From GCA-003244245 sp036266995 (GTDB lineage: Bacteria > Actinomycetota > Actinomycetes > Mycobacteriales > Pseudonocardiaceae), in contig DATAWX010000199.1 in NCBI GenBank assembly GCA_036266995.1, positions 1 through 16,046 of the forward strand: a stretch of 16,046 bases of DNA, in the 5' to 3' direction. Shown in pieces: positions 8,656 through 15,476 of this stretch (position 1 is its first letter; the number at the start of each line of letters is the position of its first letter). Below the pieces are notes generated by a model, which was not told the DNA's origin, ran no database searches, and was given only the letters and a program-made list of their open reading frames with translations. A program made the translations under genes and the position numbers.

Positions 8656-10275
8656 ATGGACGCGATCACGCTGGTTCCGGCCCCACGCAACGAGCCCGTC
8701 CGCAGCTACCCGCCGGGAAGTCCGGCACGAGACTCGCTGACCCGCAAGCTCGCCGAACTCGCCGCCCAGCGCACCGAGCTGACCATGACCATCGGTGGCG
8801 TGGCGCGGATGGGGAGCGGGGAGCGCTTTGACGTGGTCACCCCGCACCGGCGCGCCCACGTGCTGGGCACCAGCGCGCAGGCCAGCGCCGCCGACGTCGC
8901 CGATGCCGTTCGCGCCGCGGCGCGGGCCGCTCCGGCCTGGCGCGAGCTGCCCTTCGACGAGCGCGCCGCGGTGCTGCTGCGCGCCGCGGACCTCGCTGCC
9001 GGTCCATGGCGCGACACCCTCAATGCCGCCACCATGCTCGGCCAGTCGAAGTCGGTGCAGCAGGCCGAGATCGACGCGGCCTGCGAGCTGATCGATTTCT
9101 GGCGGTTCAACGTGCACTACGCCCACCGGATCCTGGCGGAGCAGCCGAACTCGGCGCCCGGCGAGTGGAATCGCATGGAGTACCGCTCCCTGGATGGGTT
9201 CGTCACCGCGATAACCCCGTTCAACTTCACCGCGATCGCCGGGAACCTGCCCACCGCGCCCGCGCTGATGGGCAACACGGTGGTGTGGAAACCAACGCCG
9301 ACCCAGCAGCTCGCCGCGCACTACACGATGCGGCTGCTGGAGGCCGCCGGGTTGCCGCCAGGGGTGATCAACCTGGTGACCGGCGACGGGACAGCGGTCA
9401 GCGAGGTGGCACTGGCCGATCGGGACTTCGCCGGCCTGCACTTCACCGGCTCGACCGCAACATTCAAGACGCTCTGGCGCACCATCGCCGATCATCTGGA
9501 CAGTTATCGCAGCTACCCGCGCATCGTAGGGGAGACCGGCGGTAAGGACTTCGTCGTTGCGCACCCCTCGGCCGATCCCGCCGCGGTGACGACGGCACTG
9601 ACCCGCGGGGCGTTCGAGTACCAGGGCCAGAAGTGCTCCGCGGTCTCCCGGGCGTACCTGGCCCGGTCTCTGTGGGAGGGTGGCCTGCGCGAACAGCTCG
9701 CCGACACCACGCGGACGATTCGCTACGGCGACATCGCTGATCTGTCGAACTTCGGTGGCGCGGTGATCGACGCGCGTGCCTTCGCCAAGCACCGTGATCT
9801 CCTGGCACGGGTCGCGGACGACCCGTCGATCGAGATCCTCGCCGGCGGCGGTTGCGACGACGCGCAGGGCTGGTTCGTGCAGCCCACGGTGCTGGTCAGC
9901 GCCGATCCCAGCCACGAGGTCTTCGCCACGGAGTACTTCGGGCCGATCCTCGCGGTGCACGTCTATCCCGACGGTGACTACGCCGAGGTCCTCAACCTGA
10001 TCGACTCCACCAGCCCGTACGCGCTGACCGGCGCGGTGTTCGCCACCGACCGGGCCGCGGTGCAACAGGCGCATTCAGCGTTGCGCTTCGCGGCGGGCAA
10101 CTTCTATGTCAACGACAAGCCCACCGGATCGATCGTGGGGCGTCAGCCCTTCGGCGGCTCCCGGGCCTCGGGCACCAACGACAAGGCCGGCTCGCTGATC
10201 AACCTGTTGCGCTGGACCAGCCCCCGGGCGATCAAGGAGAGGTTCGACCCACCCACCGACCTCGTGAGTGGGTAA
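8656..10275 (+). CDS. pruA: L-glutamate gamma-semialdehyde dehydrogenase (P5C dehydrogenase)
   Basis: PruA oxidises glutamate gamma-semialdehyde (from P5C) to glutamate with NAD+, the second step of proline degradation. The 539-aa protein is full length and closely follows M. tuberculosis Rv1187. Visible aldehyde dehydrogenase features: TPFNFTAIAGNLPTAPALMGN, the nucleotide-binding stretch LHFTGSTATFK, the general base Glu293 in VGETGGKD, the catalytic Cys327 in YQGQKCSAVSR, and the C-terminal NFYVNDKPTGSIVGRQPFGG. The start is ATG 8656 because MDAITLVPAP matches the homologue's N-terminus; the GTG at 8644 adds four residues. The proline dehydrogenase gene (prodh), its usual partner, is not in the window. 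The last codons and the stop lie inside a perfect palindrome shared with convergent rsgA. Confidence 0.97.
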   Translation: MDAITLVPAPRNEPVRSYPPGSPARDSLTRKLAELAAQRTELTMTIGGVARMGSGERFDVVTPHRRAHVLGTSAQASAADVADAVRAAARAAPAWRELPFDERAAVLLRAADLAAGPWRDTLNAATMLGQSKSVQQAEIDAACELIDFWRFNVHYAHRILAEQPNSAPGEWNRMEYRSLDGFVTAITPFNFTAIAGNLPTAPALMGNTVVWKPTPTQQLAAHYTMRLLEAAGLPPGVINLVTGDGTAVSEVALADRDFAGLHFTGSTATFKTLWRTIADHLDSYRSYPRIVGETGGKDFVVAHPSADPAAVTTALTRGAFEYQGQKCSAVSRAYLARSLWEGGLREQLADTTRTIRYGDIADLSNFGGAVIDARAFAKHRDLLARVADDPSIEILAGGGCDDAQGWFVQPTVLVSADPSHEVFATEYFGPILAVHVYPDGDYAEVLNLIDSTSPYALTGAVFATDRAAVQQAHSALRFAAGNFYVNDKPTGSIVGRQPFGGSRASGTNDKAGSLINLLRWTSPRAIKERFDPPTDLVSG

Positions 10276-10308
10276 CAGTGTTCTAACACTGTTACCCACT
10301 CACGAGGT
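10259..10308. terminator. Perfect 24-bp-arm palindrome, probable bidirectional terminator
   Basis: Arms at 10259-10282 and 10285-10308 are exact inverted complements separated by the two bases CT. The stop codons of both convergent genes lie inside it: pruA TAA at 10273-10275 and rsgA TGA at 10302-10300, so each gene's C-terminal residues are encoded by an arm. Position and symmetry suggest a bidirectional terminator or 3' mRNA stabiliser; there is no U-tract, as is common for actinobacterial hairpins. The inner core AGTGTT-CT-AACACT also resembles a dyad operator, but a convergent 3' location makes that less likely. Confidence 0.75.
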
Positions 10309-11301
10309 GGCGAGCGCAGCGAGCAGCACCCGAACGGACATCGCTCGGCGGTGGGCAGCGCCGTCGAGGTCGTCCAGCGCGCACTCGGGGTCGGCGGGCG
10401 GGCCGAGGTGGGTGCAGCCCCGGGGGCAGTTCTCGATCGCCGCAGCCAGATCGGCGAAGGCGCGGACCACATCGTCGGGCGTCACGTGCGCCAGGCCGAA
10501 GGAGCGGATCCCCGGGGTGTCCACCACCCAGCCCCCACCAGGCAGTGGCAGGGCCACCGCGGAGCTGGAGGTGTGCCGCCCCTTGCCCACCCCACTGACC
10601 GCCCCGGTGGCCCGCAAAGCGTCCGGCACCAGCCGGTTCACCAGCGTCGACTTGCCCACTCCGGAGTGCCCAACCAGGACTGAGACCCGACCCGCCAGCC
10701 GTGCCCGCACTGCGTCGATCCCGGTATCCGGTGCGGTGACCAGCGCCGGGATGTCCAGCGCGGCGTAGCGCTCCAGGACGGCGTCCGGCGCGGCGAGGTC
10801 ACGCTTGGTCAGACAGAGCACTGGTTCCAAGCCACCGGCGAAGCCGGCTACCAGGCAGCGGTCGATCAACCCGGTCCGCGGCGGTGGGTCGGCGAGCGAA
10901 GCGACGATGAACAGCTGCTCGGCGTTGGCCACGACGATGCGCTCGTAGGGGTCTCCGTCGTCGGCGGTACGGCGCAGCACGCTGGACCGCTCTTCTACCC
11001 GGACGATCCGGGCCAGCCCGTCCGGTGCACCGCTGACCTCGCCGACCAGCCCGACCTGGTCACCCACCACGACCGGAGTGCGCCCGAGCTCGCGGGCCCG
11101 CATCGCCGTCACCCGAGTGGTCGGATCACCATCGGGCGCGCAGGTCCACCGACCACGGTCCACCGCCACCACCATTGCCGCGATGGCGTCGGCATGTTCG
11201 GGGCGGCGCTTGGTGCGCGGGCGCGAACCGCGCCGCCCCGGCCGGACCCGGATGTCGGATTCGTCGAGGCCGGGACCGTTGCGGTTACCGGGCCGGCTCA
11301 G
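10300..11301 (-). CDS. rsgA: Ribosome small subunit-dependent GTPase RsgA, predicted CTG start
   Basis: RsgA is a circularly permuted GTPase that helps late 30S maturation and releases with GTP hydrolysis on the ribosome. From the CTG start the protein is 333 aa. After an OB-fold come G4 (TKRD, 165-168), G1/P-loop (GHSGVGKST, 211-219), G3 (DTPG, 261-264) and a zinc site C292, C296, H298, C307. The first ATG in frame (11175) starts only at MVVAVDRGRW, but the 42 codons before it encode SRPG...LDESDIRVRPGRRGSRPRTK and RRPEHADAIAA, matching the known N-terminus of the M. tuberculosis homologue Rv3228 (330 aa as I recall). No ATG, GTG or TTG exists between that region and the in-frame TGA at 11310-11308. 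CTG at 11301 overlaps the aroA stop as CTGA, with GGTGAT 5 bases upstream. If annotated from 11175 the gene would look falsely shortened. Confidence 0.93.
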   Translation of the reverse strand: MSRPGNRNGPGLDESDIRVRPGRRGSRPRTKRRPEHADAIAAMVVAVDRGRWTCAPDGDPTTRVTAMRARELGRTPVVVGDQVGLVGEVSGAPDGLARIVRVEERSSVLRRTADDGDPYERIVVANAEQLFIVASLADPPPRTGLIDRCLVAGFAGGLEPVLCLTKRDLAAPDAVLERYAALDIPALVTAPDTGIDAVRARLAGRVSVLVGHSGVGKSTLVNRLVPDALRATGAVSGVGKGRHTSSSAVALPLPGGGWVVDTPGIRSFGLAHVTPDDVVRAFADLAAAIENCPRGCTHLGPPADPECALDDLDGAAHRRAMSVRVLLAALATS

Positions 11302-12629
11302 CCCGCATCACCGGCCAGCATCGCCGCCCAACTCGCCGGGAACTCCGGCATGGTCTTGGTCGTCGCGGCTATGTCGTCGACAGCGATTCCCGGCACTACC
11401 AAGCCCAGGATCGCGCCTGCGGTGGCCATCCGATGATCGGCATAGGCGCCCCAGGGCCGGTCAGGATCCGCGCGCAACGGCCTCGGATGTATCTCCAGGC
11501 CGTCGGATGTCTCCCGCACGTCAGCACCCAGGGCCGTCAGCTCGGTGTCCAGTGCGGCCAGCCGGTCGGTCTCATGCCCGCGTAAATGGGCGATGCCGCG
11601 CAGCCTGGACGGCCCGTCGGCCAGCGCCGCGAGCGCCGCCACCGTCGGGGTGAGCTCCCCGACGTCGTGCAGGTCGGCGTCGACGCCGTCGAGCCGATCG
11701 GGACCCGAGACGGTCAACCCGCGTTCGTCCAGGTCCACCTGGCAGCCCAGCTCGGCCAGCAACGAGCGGCACGCGTCACCGGCCTGGGTGGTGCGCCGGG
11801 GCCAGCCCGGTACGGTGACCCGGCCACCGGTGACCGCGGCGGCCGCCAGGAACACGGCTGCGTTGGACAGGTCCGGCTCGACGTCGTGGTCGCCGCCCGC
11901 GATCGCCCCCGGCTCCACCTCCCACCACGTCGCCCCATCAGTGTTCACCTCGACGCCCCGGTCGGCGAGCATCTGCACGGTCATCTCGATATGCGGCCGG
12001 GACGGGACCGGCGGTCCGTCGTGACGGACTGTGATGCCCCCGCCGTAAGCGGCGGCGGAGAGCAGCAATCCGGAGACGAACTGCGACGAACCCGACGCGT
12101 CGATCCGCACCTCGCCGCCTCGTCGCCCGGGCACACCGTGCAGCACGAACGGCAAGGCGTTCCCGTCGATCCGGCATCCCAGCGCGCGCAACGCGCCCAG
12201 GACCTCGCTCATCGGCCGCTGCCGAGCCTGCTCGTCGCCGTCGAAGCGAACCGGGCCGTCGGCCAGCGCGGCCAGCGGCGGTACGAAGCGCATCACGGTG
12301 CCGGCCAGCCCGCAGTCCACCGTGGCGCCGCCGCGCAGCCCGCTGTGCGCGCCCACGTCCAGCAGCTCGTCGGCGTCTAGCTTGTCCAACTTGCCGGCGC
12401 GGCTGGTCGACGCGGGTGAGACGGGTACTCCCAGAGCGCGCAGCGCACCGACCATGAGATCGGTGTCCCGGCTGCGGAGCGGCCTGCGGATGGTGCCGCC
12501 GGTGCCGCTCAGCGCGGCCAGCAGCAGCGCCCGGTTGGTGATCGACTTCGATCCCGGCACGGTGACGGTGGCTCGCACCGGACCGCGCGCCGGCGGCGCG
12601 GCCCATGGCAGTGCAGTGGCAGTCGTCAT
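11298..12629 (-). CDS. aroA: 3-phosphoshikimate 1-carboxyvinyltransferase (EPSP synthase)
   Basis: AroA transfers enolpyruvyl from PEP to shikimate-3-phosphate, the sixth step of the shikimate pathway. The 443-aa protein shows the family in order: VTVPGSKSITNRALLLAA (Lys28 of the substrate loop), RSRDTDLM, DCGLAGTVMRFVPPLAAL, SGSSQFVSGLLLSAA, EPDLSNAAVFLAAA, GELTPTVAALAALADG, AHLRGHETDRLAAL and YADHRMATAGAILGL, ending IAATTKTMPEFPASW. The start is ATG 12629 (MTTATALPWAAP); an in-frame start at 12707 would run through the divergent SRAP promoter and its start. There is no clear Shine-Dalgarno site. rsgA overlaps its stop by 4 bases, so the two form one transcription unit, and the SRAP gene diverges from it 52 bases away, as in M. 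tuberculosis (Rv3226c/Rv3227/Rv3228). Confidence 0.97.
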   Translation of the reverse strand: MTTATALPWAAPPARGPVRATVTVPGSKSITNRALLLAALSGTGGTIRRPLRSRDTDLMVGALRALGVPVSPASTSRAGKLDKLDADELLDVGAHSGLRGGATVDCGLAGTVMRFVPPLAALADGPVRFDGDEQARQRPMSEVLGALRALGCRIDGNALPFVLHGVPGRRGGEVRIDASGSSQFVSGLLLSAAAYGGGITVRHDGPPVPSRPHIEMTVQMLADRGVEVNTDGATWWEVEPGAIAGGDHDVEPDLSNAAVFLAAAAVTGGRVTVPGWPRRTTQAGDACRSLLAELGCQVDLDERGLTVSGPDRLDGVDADLHDVGELTPTVAALAALADGPSRLRGIAHLRGHETDRLAALDTELTALGADVRETSDGLEIHPRPLRADPDRPWGAYADHRMATAGAILGLVVPGIAVDDIAATTKTMPEFPASWAAMLAGDAG

Positions 12630-12681
12630 AGCGCCATCATTGCGTACCCGGCTCGTGTACTGGTCGTGCCACGATGACTCC

Positions 12682-13437
12682 ATGTGCGGTAGGTACGCCT
12701 CGACCAAGGATCCCGCGACGTTGGCCGTCGAGTTCGACGCTGTCGACGCAACTGACGGTGCGGCGCCAGGGGCGCACTACAACGTCGCACCGACCACACC
12801 GGTGTTGTCGGTGGTGACCAGGCATCCGCGCGATTCGCAGGGCGTCCCCGATCCGGATCACACGCAGCGCAGCATCCGGGTGATGCGCTGGGGACTGGTG
12901 CCGCATTGGGCCAAGGACCCGGGGGTCGGATCCCGGCTGATCAATGCCCGGGCCGAGACCGCGGCCGGCAAGCCCGCCTTCCGCGATCCGGTGGCCAGGC
13001 GGCGGTGCCTGCTACCCGCTGACGGCTGGTACGAGTGGCAGCGGGTAGGCGGCCACAAGCAGCCGTTCTTCATCACCCCGGCGGACGGCGCCGGGTTCGC
13101 CCTGGCCGGGTTGTGGTCGACGTGGCGGCACCCGGACGGCACAGCGCCCCCGTTGGTGACCTGCGCGGTGCTGACCACTGATGCGGTGGGTCCGCTCGCC
13201 GAGATTCACGACCGGATGCCGCTGATCTTGCCCACTGAGGCGTGGCAGGCTTGGCTGGATCCGGATTCCGACGATCCCGGCGTGCTACTCGCGCCGGCGT
13301 CCGCGCAGCTGGTCCGCGGGCTTGAGCTGCGGCCGGTCTCCACGGCGGTGAACGACGTCCGCCATGAGGGTCCTGAGCTGGTTGAACGGGCCGCACCGGA
13401 GCAGCCCGCCCTGCTGGATCTGGACCAGGTGCGTTGA
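12682..13437 (+). CDS. SRAP (HMCES/YedK) family abasic-site DNA-protein crosslink protein
   Basis: SRAP proteins covalently trap abasic sites in single-stranded DNA through a thiazolidine link to the N-terminal cysteine exposed after Met removal, shielding them from error-prone processing. The protein is 251 aa. Key residues are visible: Cys2 in MCGRYAS, the NVAPT motif after AHY, MRWGLVPHWAKD, the active-site INARAET, RRCLLPADGWYEW, and the histidine in EIHDRMPLIL. ATG 12682 must be the start because Cys2 has to be residue 2; the frame is open further upstream, but that DNA belongs to aroA on the other strand. There is no Shine-Dalgarno site; CACGAT at 12670-12675 is a weak -10 candidate for a leaderless mRNA. 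Its stop overlaps the TTG of the hydrolase gene. Confidence 0.95.
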   Translation: MCGRYASTKDPATLAVEFDAVDATDGAAPGAHYNVAPTTPVLSVVTRHPRDSQGVPDPDHTQRSIRVMRWGLVPHWAKDPGVGSRLINARAETAAGKPAFRDPVARRRCLLPADGWYEWQRVGGHKQPFFITPADGAGFALAGLWSTWRHPDGTAPPLVTCAVLTTDAVGPLAEIHDRMPLILPTEAWQAWLDPDSDDPGVLLAPASAQLVRGLELRPVSTAVNDVRHEGPELVERAAPEQPALLDLDQVR

Positions 13438-14045
13438 CTGCGGCGGTGACTGACCTGACCATCCCGACGCCGTCCGGTCCGGCGCTCGTCGAGCTGCACT
13501 GCCCGCAGCCGTGGGGACCCGGCGCGGCGCTGCTGCTCGGGCACGGTGCGGGTGGTTCCGCCAGCGCGCCCGACCTGATGGCCGCCACCAGGGCAGCGAC
13601 CGCGACGGGGCTGCAGGTGGCGCTGGTCACGCAGCCCTACCGGGTCGCGGGACGGCGCGCCCCGGCACCGGCCAGGCAGCTCGACGAGGCGTGGCTGGCC
13701 GTTGCGAAGCATCTAGCAGACGGCGTGTTCGCCAGCCTGCCGTTGATCTTCGGGGGCCGTTCTTCGGGAGCCAGGGTGGCTTGCCGCACCGCGGCAGTGG
13801 GGGGTGCGGTGGCGGTGCTGTGCCTGGCCTTTCCCGTGCACCCACCGGGACGCCCGGAGCGCAACCGGATGGGCGAGCTGGACGGTGTGGACCTGCCGGT
13901 GCTGGTCGTACAGGGCGAGCGGGATCCCTTCGGTCGCCCGGAACCTGCGGCCCGACGCGAGGTCGTGCTGTTGCCAGGAGACCACTCGCTGAAGGCAGAT
14001 CCCGCCGCAGTGGAACGCGCCGTAGCACAGTGGTTACAGCGGTGA
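13434..14045 (+). CDS. Small alpha/beta hydrolase (KANL3/Tex30-like family)
   Basis: A 203-aa cytosolic alpha/beta hydrolase without signal peptide. The oxyanion-hole motif is LLLGHGAGGSASAPDL (about 34-49), the nucleophile elbow GRSSG gives Ser110, and the remaining triad members are probably Asp164 in VVQGERDPFG and His184 in LPGDHSLK. These features fit the KANL3/Tex30-like (dienelactone-hydrolase-type) family; substrate is unknown. Translation starts at TTG 13434, overlapping the SRAP stop as TTGA, so it is translationally coupled to the DNA-repair gene. No later ATG precedes the conserved GHGAGG apart from non-start codons, supporting TTG. Repeat copy B begins within its last codons (from 14041). 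Confidence 0.88.
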   Translation: MTAAVTDLTIPTPSGPALVELHCPQPWGPGAALLLGHGAGGSASAPDLMAATRAATATGLQVALVTQPYRVAGRRAPAPARQLDEAWLAVAKHLADGVFASLPLIFGGRSSGARVACRTAAVGGAVAVLCLAFPVHPPGRPERNRMGELDGVDLPVLVVQGERDPFGRPEPAARREVVLLPGDHSLKADPAAVERAVAQWLQR

Positions 14046-14107
14046 TCACGAGACGTGTGTCGAGAGCGACATAGCGTGTCGCCTGTGACACCCAGGCGGT
14101 GATCATG
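14041..14107. repeat. 67-base palindromic repeat, copy B
   Basis: This copy has the same length as copy A (3397-3463) and aligns to it without gaps at 43 of 67 positions, and at 41 of 67 when reversed, as expected for imperfect palindromes. TGATCA lies near both ends. Internal hairpins are TGTCG (14058-14062) with CGACA (14067-14071), GTGTC (14076-14080) with GACAC (14087-14091), and the overlapping alternative GCCTG (14081-14085) with CAGGC (14093-14097). It overlaps the last codons and stop of the hydrolase gene and ends 5 bases before the sigH promoter -35. It may terminate the hydrolase transcript. Confidence 0.6.
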
Positions 14108-14112
14108 TGCGC

Positions 14113-14138
14113 GGAATGCCAGCGCCGGCTGGGGCGTT
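14113..14138 (+). promoter_or_regulatory. SigH/SigR-type autoregulatory promoter of sigH
   Basis: GGAAT at 14113-14117 and GTT at 14136-14138 are separated by exactly 18 bases, the consensus for the thiol-stress sigma factor SigR of Streptomyces and close to that of mycobacterial SigH. These sigma factors are known to transcribe their own genes. The start site expected about 7-10 bases after GTT falls at or near the in-frame GTG at 14148. The 14046-14372 stretch also holds a candidate housekeeping -10, TACCCT at 14248-14253, without a clear -35. Confidence 0.75.
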
Positions 14139-14147
14139 GCCCCCCGC

Positions 14148-14372
14148 GTGGTACCAACAGCCCAACAAACCCGTTACCGGTTAGCGCGGCAGCGCCCACC
14201 CACAGTGCGCAGGTCCAGTCCGCTGGGCCCGGCGCCTGGTTGGCGCGTACCCTCGACCATCAATGCACATCTGGGCATGGGGGTGGTCGGAGTGGTGGAC
14301 GCCGACAGTGCACAGCCCGTGCAGCCTGGCCAGCCCGGGCCCGGTCTAACCGAATCAGGTCCCGAAAGGACT
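14148..14372 (+). other. In-frame N-terminal extension of SigH (predicted sigma-R'-like isoform)
   Basis: The sigH frame is open for 75 codons upstream of the ATG at 14373, to a GTG at 14148 sitting where the SigH-type promoter would start transcription. Further in-frame starts are ATG 14277 and GTG 14292/14295. The encoded segment is Pro/Arg/Gly-rich with no domain. Streptomyces SigR, and reportedly M. smegmatis SigH, have an unstable N-extended isoform made from the stress-induced promoter; this layout predicts the same, but translation is not shown by sequence alone. Confidence 0.5.
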
Positions 14373-15041
14373 ATGTTGGCAGGCCGCCCCAAGGTCGCAG
14401 GTGGGGAGCCGTCACCGACGGACAGCTCCGACCAGAGTGCCGGGGAGCAGGCTGCTCAGGAGACACCGGAGCAGCGCACCGCGCGCTTCGAGCGTGATGC
14501 AATGCCCTTGCTCGACCAGCTCTACGCGGCGGCGCTGCGGATGACCCGTAACCCGGCCGACGCCGAAGACCTCGTGCAGGAGACCTACCTCAAGGCCTAC
14601 GGCGCCTTTGCGTCCTTCCGGGCGGGTACCAACCTCAGGGCATGGCTGTACCGCATCCTCACCAACACCTACATCAACGGATACCGCAAGCGGCAGCGTC
14701 AGCCGGTGGCGCAACCCACCGAGGAGATCACCGACTGGCAGCTGGCTCAGGCTGCCCAGCACACCTCGTCGGGTTTGCGCTCGGCCGAGATGGATGCACT
14801 GGACCAGCTGCCCGACTCCGACGTCAAGGACGCCCTGAGCCAGCTGGCGGAGGACTTCCGGATGGCCGTCTACCTGGCCGACGTTGAAGGCTTCGCGTAC
14901 AAGGAGATCGCCGAAATCATGGGTACCCCGATCGGGACGGTGATGTCGCGGTTACACCGCGGGCGAAAGCAGCTGCGCGACCTACTCACCGGCGTGGCCC
15001 GGGAGCGGGGTTTCCTGCGCGATGCGGAGGTCGCGTCATGA
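14373..15041 (+). CDS. sigH: ECF sigma factor SigH/SigR (thiol-oxidative and heat stress)
   Basis: SigH/SigR directs RNA polymerase to thioredoxin, protease and chaperone genes on disulfide stress and is held inactive by the zinc anti-sigma factor encoded next to it. The short form is 222 aa against 216 aa in M. tuberculosis. Region 2 covers RFERDAMPLLDQLYAAALRMT, NPADAEDLVQETYLKAY and NLRAWLYRILTNTYINGYRK; region 4 covers FRMAVYLADVEGFAYKEIAEIM and GTPIGTVMSRLHRGRKQLRDLL. I took ATG 14373 for the housekeeping form; AAAGGA lies only 2 bases before it, so TTG 14376 (5-base spacing) is also possible, and extended starts reach back to GTG 14148. The promoter GGAAT-N18-GTT at 14113 predicts autoregulation. 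The stop overlaps the anti-sigma ATG (ATGA). Confidence 0.96.
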   Translation: MLAGRPKVAGGEPSPTDSSDQSAGEQAAQETPEQRTARFERDAMPLLDQLYAAALRMTRNPADAEDLVQETYLKAYGAFASFRAGTNLRAWLYRILTNTYINGYRKRQRQPVAQPTEEITDWQLAQAAQHTSSGLRSAEMDALDQLPDSDVKDALSQLAEDFRMAVYLADVEGFAYKEIAEIMGTPIGTVMSRLHRGRKQLRDLLTGVARERGFLRDAEVAS

Positions 15042-15403
15042 GTTGTGGAGATCCCCACGACACCGACTGCAGCGAGGTGCTCGCCGAGCTGTGGATGTTT
15101 CTGGACAACGAGTGCGACCACCAGCGCCGAGAGCTGCTGCGGCGCCATCTGGACGAGTGCGGCCCGTGTCTAGAGGAATTCGGTCTTGAGGAGCATCTCA
15201 AGGCGCTGCTGGCTCGTAAGTGCGGTGGCGACCATGCACCCGACGCGCTGCGGCACAGGCTGCGCCAGTCGATCCACGAGATCATGCTGCGCCAAGCCGT
15301 TCTCGGTGCGGAGGTGATCGTTCAGCGGGGCGATGACGGCGCCGTCGTGGAAGTGTCGACCGTCGTCGTCGAAAGCCGCACCCGGCTGTCGACCGAGAGC
15401 TGA
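15038..15403 (+). CDS. rshA: Zinc-containing redox-sensing anti-sigma factor (RshA/RsrA)
   Basis: This ZAS-family protein binds SigH under reducing conditions and releases it when zinc-ligand cysteines form a disulfide. The 121-aa sequence has the zinc ligands Cys11, His37, Cys41 and Cys44 (HLDECGPC, the HxxxCxxC motif), at the same residue numbers I recall for Streptomyces RsrA; Cys3, Cys26 and Cys62 are extra. The start ATG 15038 overlaps the sigH stop by 4 bases, with GCGGAGGT (15024-15031) 6 bases upstream, so production is coupled to the sigma factor. The C-terminal third (IVQRGDDGAVVEVSTVVV) is longer than I recall for M. tuberculosis RshA and of unknown role. It converges with the bL37 gene across a G/C hairpin. 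Confidence 0.95.
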   Translation: MSCGDPHDTDCSEVLAELWMFLDNECDHQRRELLRRHLDECGPCLEEFGLEEHLKALLARKCGGDHAPDALRHRLRQSIHEIMLRQAVLGAEVIVQRGDDGAVVEVSTVVVESRTRLSTES

Positions 15404-15433
15404 GCTCACCTGGTCCCACTGCTCACCTGGCAA

Positions 15434-15472
15434 CACCGGGGGCCGGTCAGCGTGTGTGACAGGCCCCCAGTG
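15434..15472. terminator. Hairpin between convergent rshA and bL37 genes
   Basis: CACCGGGGGCC (15434-15444) pairs with GGCCCCCAGTG (15462-15472) over 11 positions with one C-A mismatch, with a 17-base loop. It sits just after the rshA stop and just before the bL37 stop, so it could end transcription from either side. The decamer GCTCACCTGG is directly repeated nearby at 15404-15413 and 15421-15430. Confidence 0.55.
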
Positions 15473-15476
15473 CGGC

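Noticed and set aside
8635..10074. 479-codon minus-strand ORF opposite pruA
   Set aside because: Mirror frame of a conserved aldehyde dehydrogenase; no recognisable motif.
15175..15205. GGAAT at 15176-15180 inside rshA as another SigH promoter
   Set aside because: No GTT at 16-18 bases spacing and no gene downstream that it would serve.
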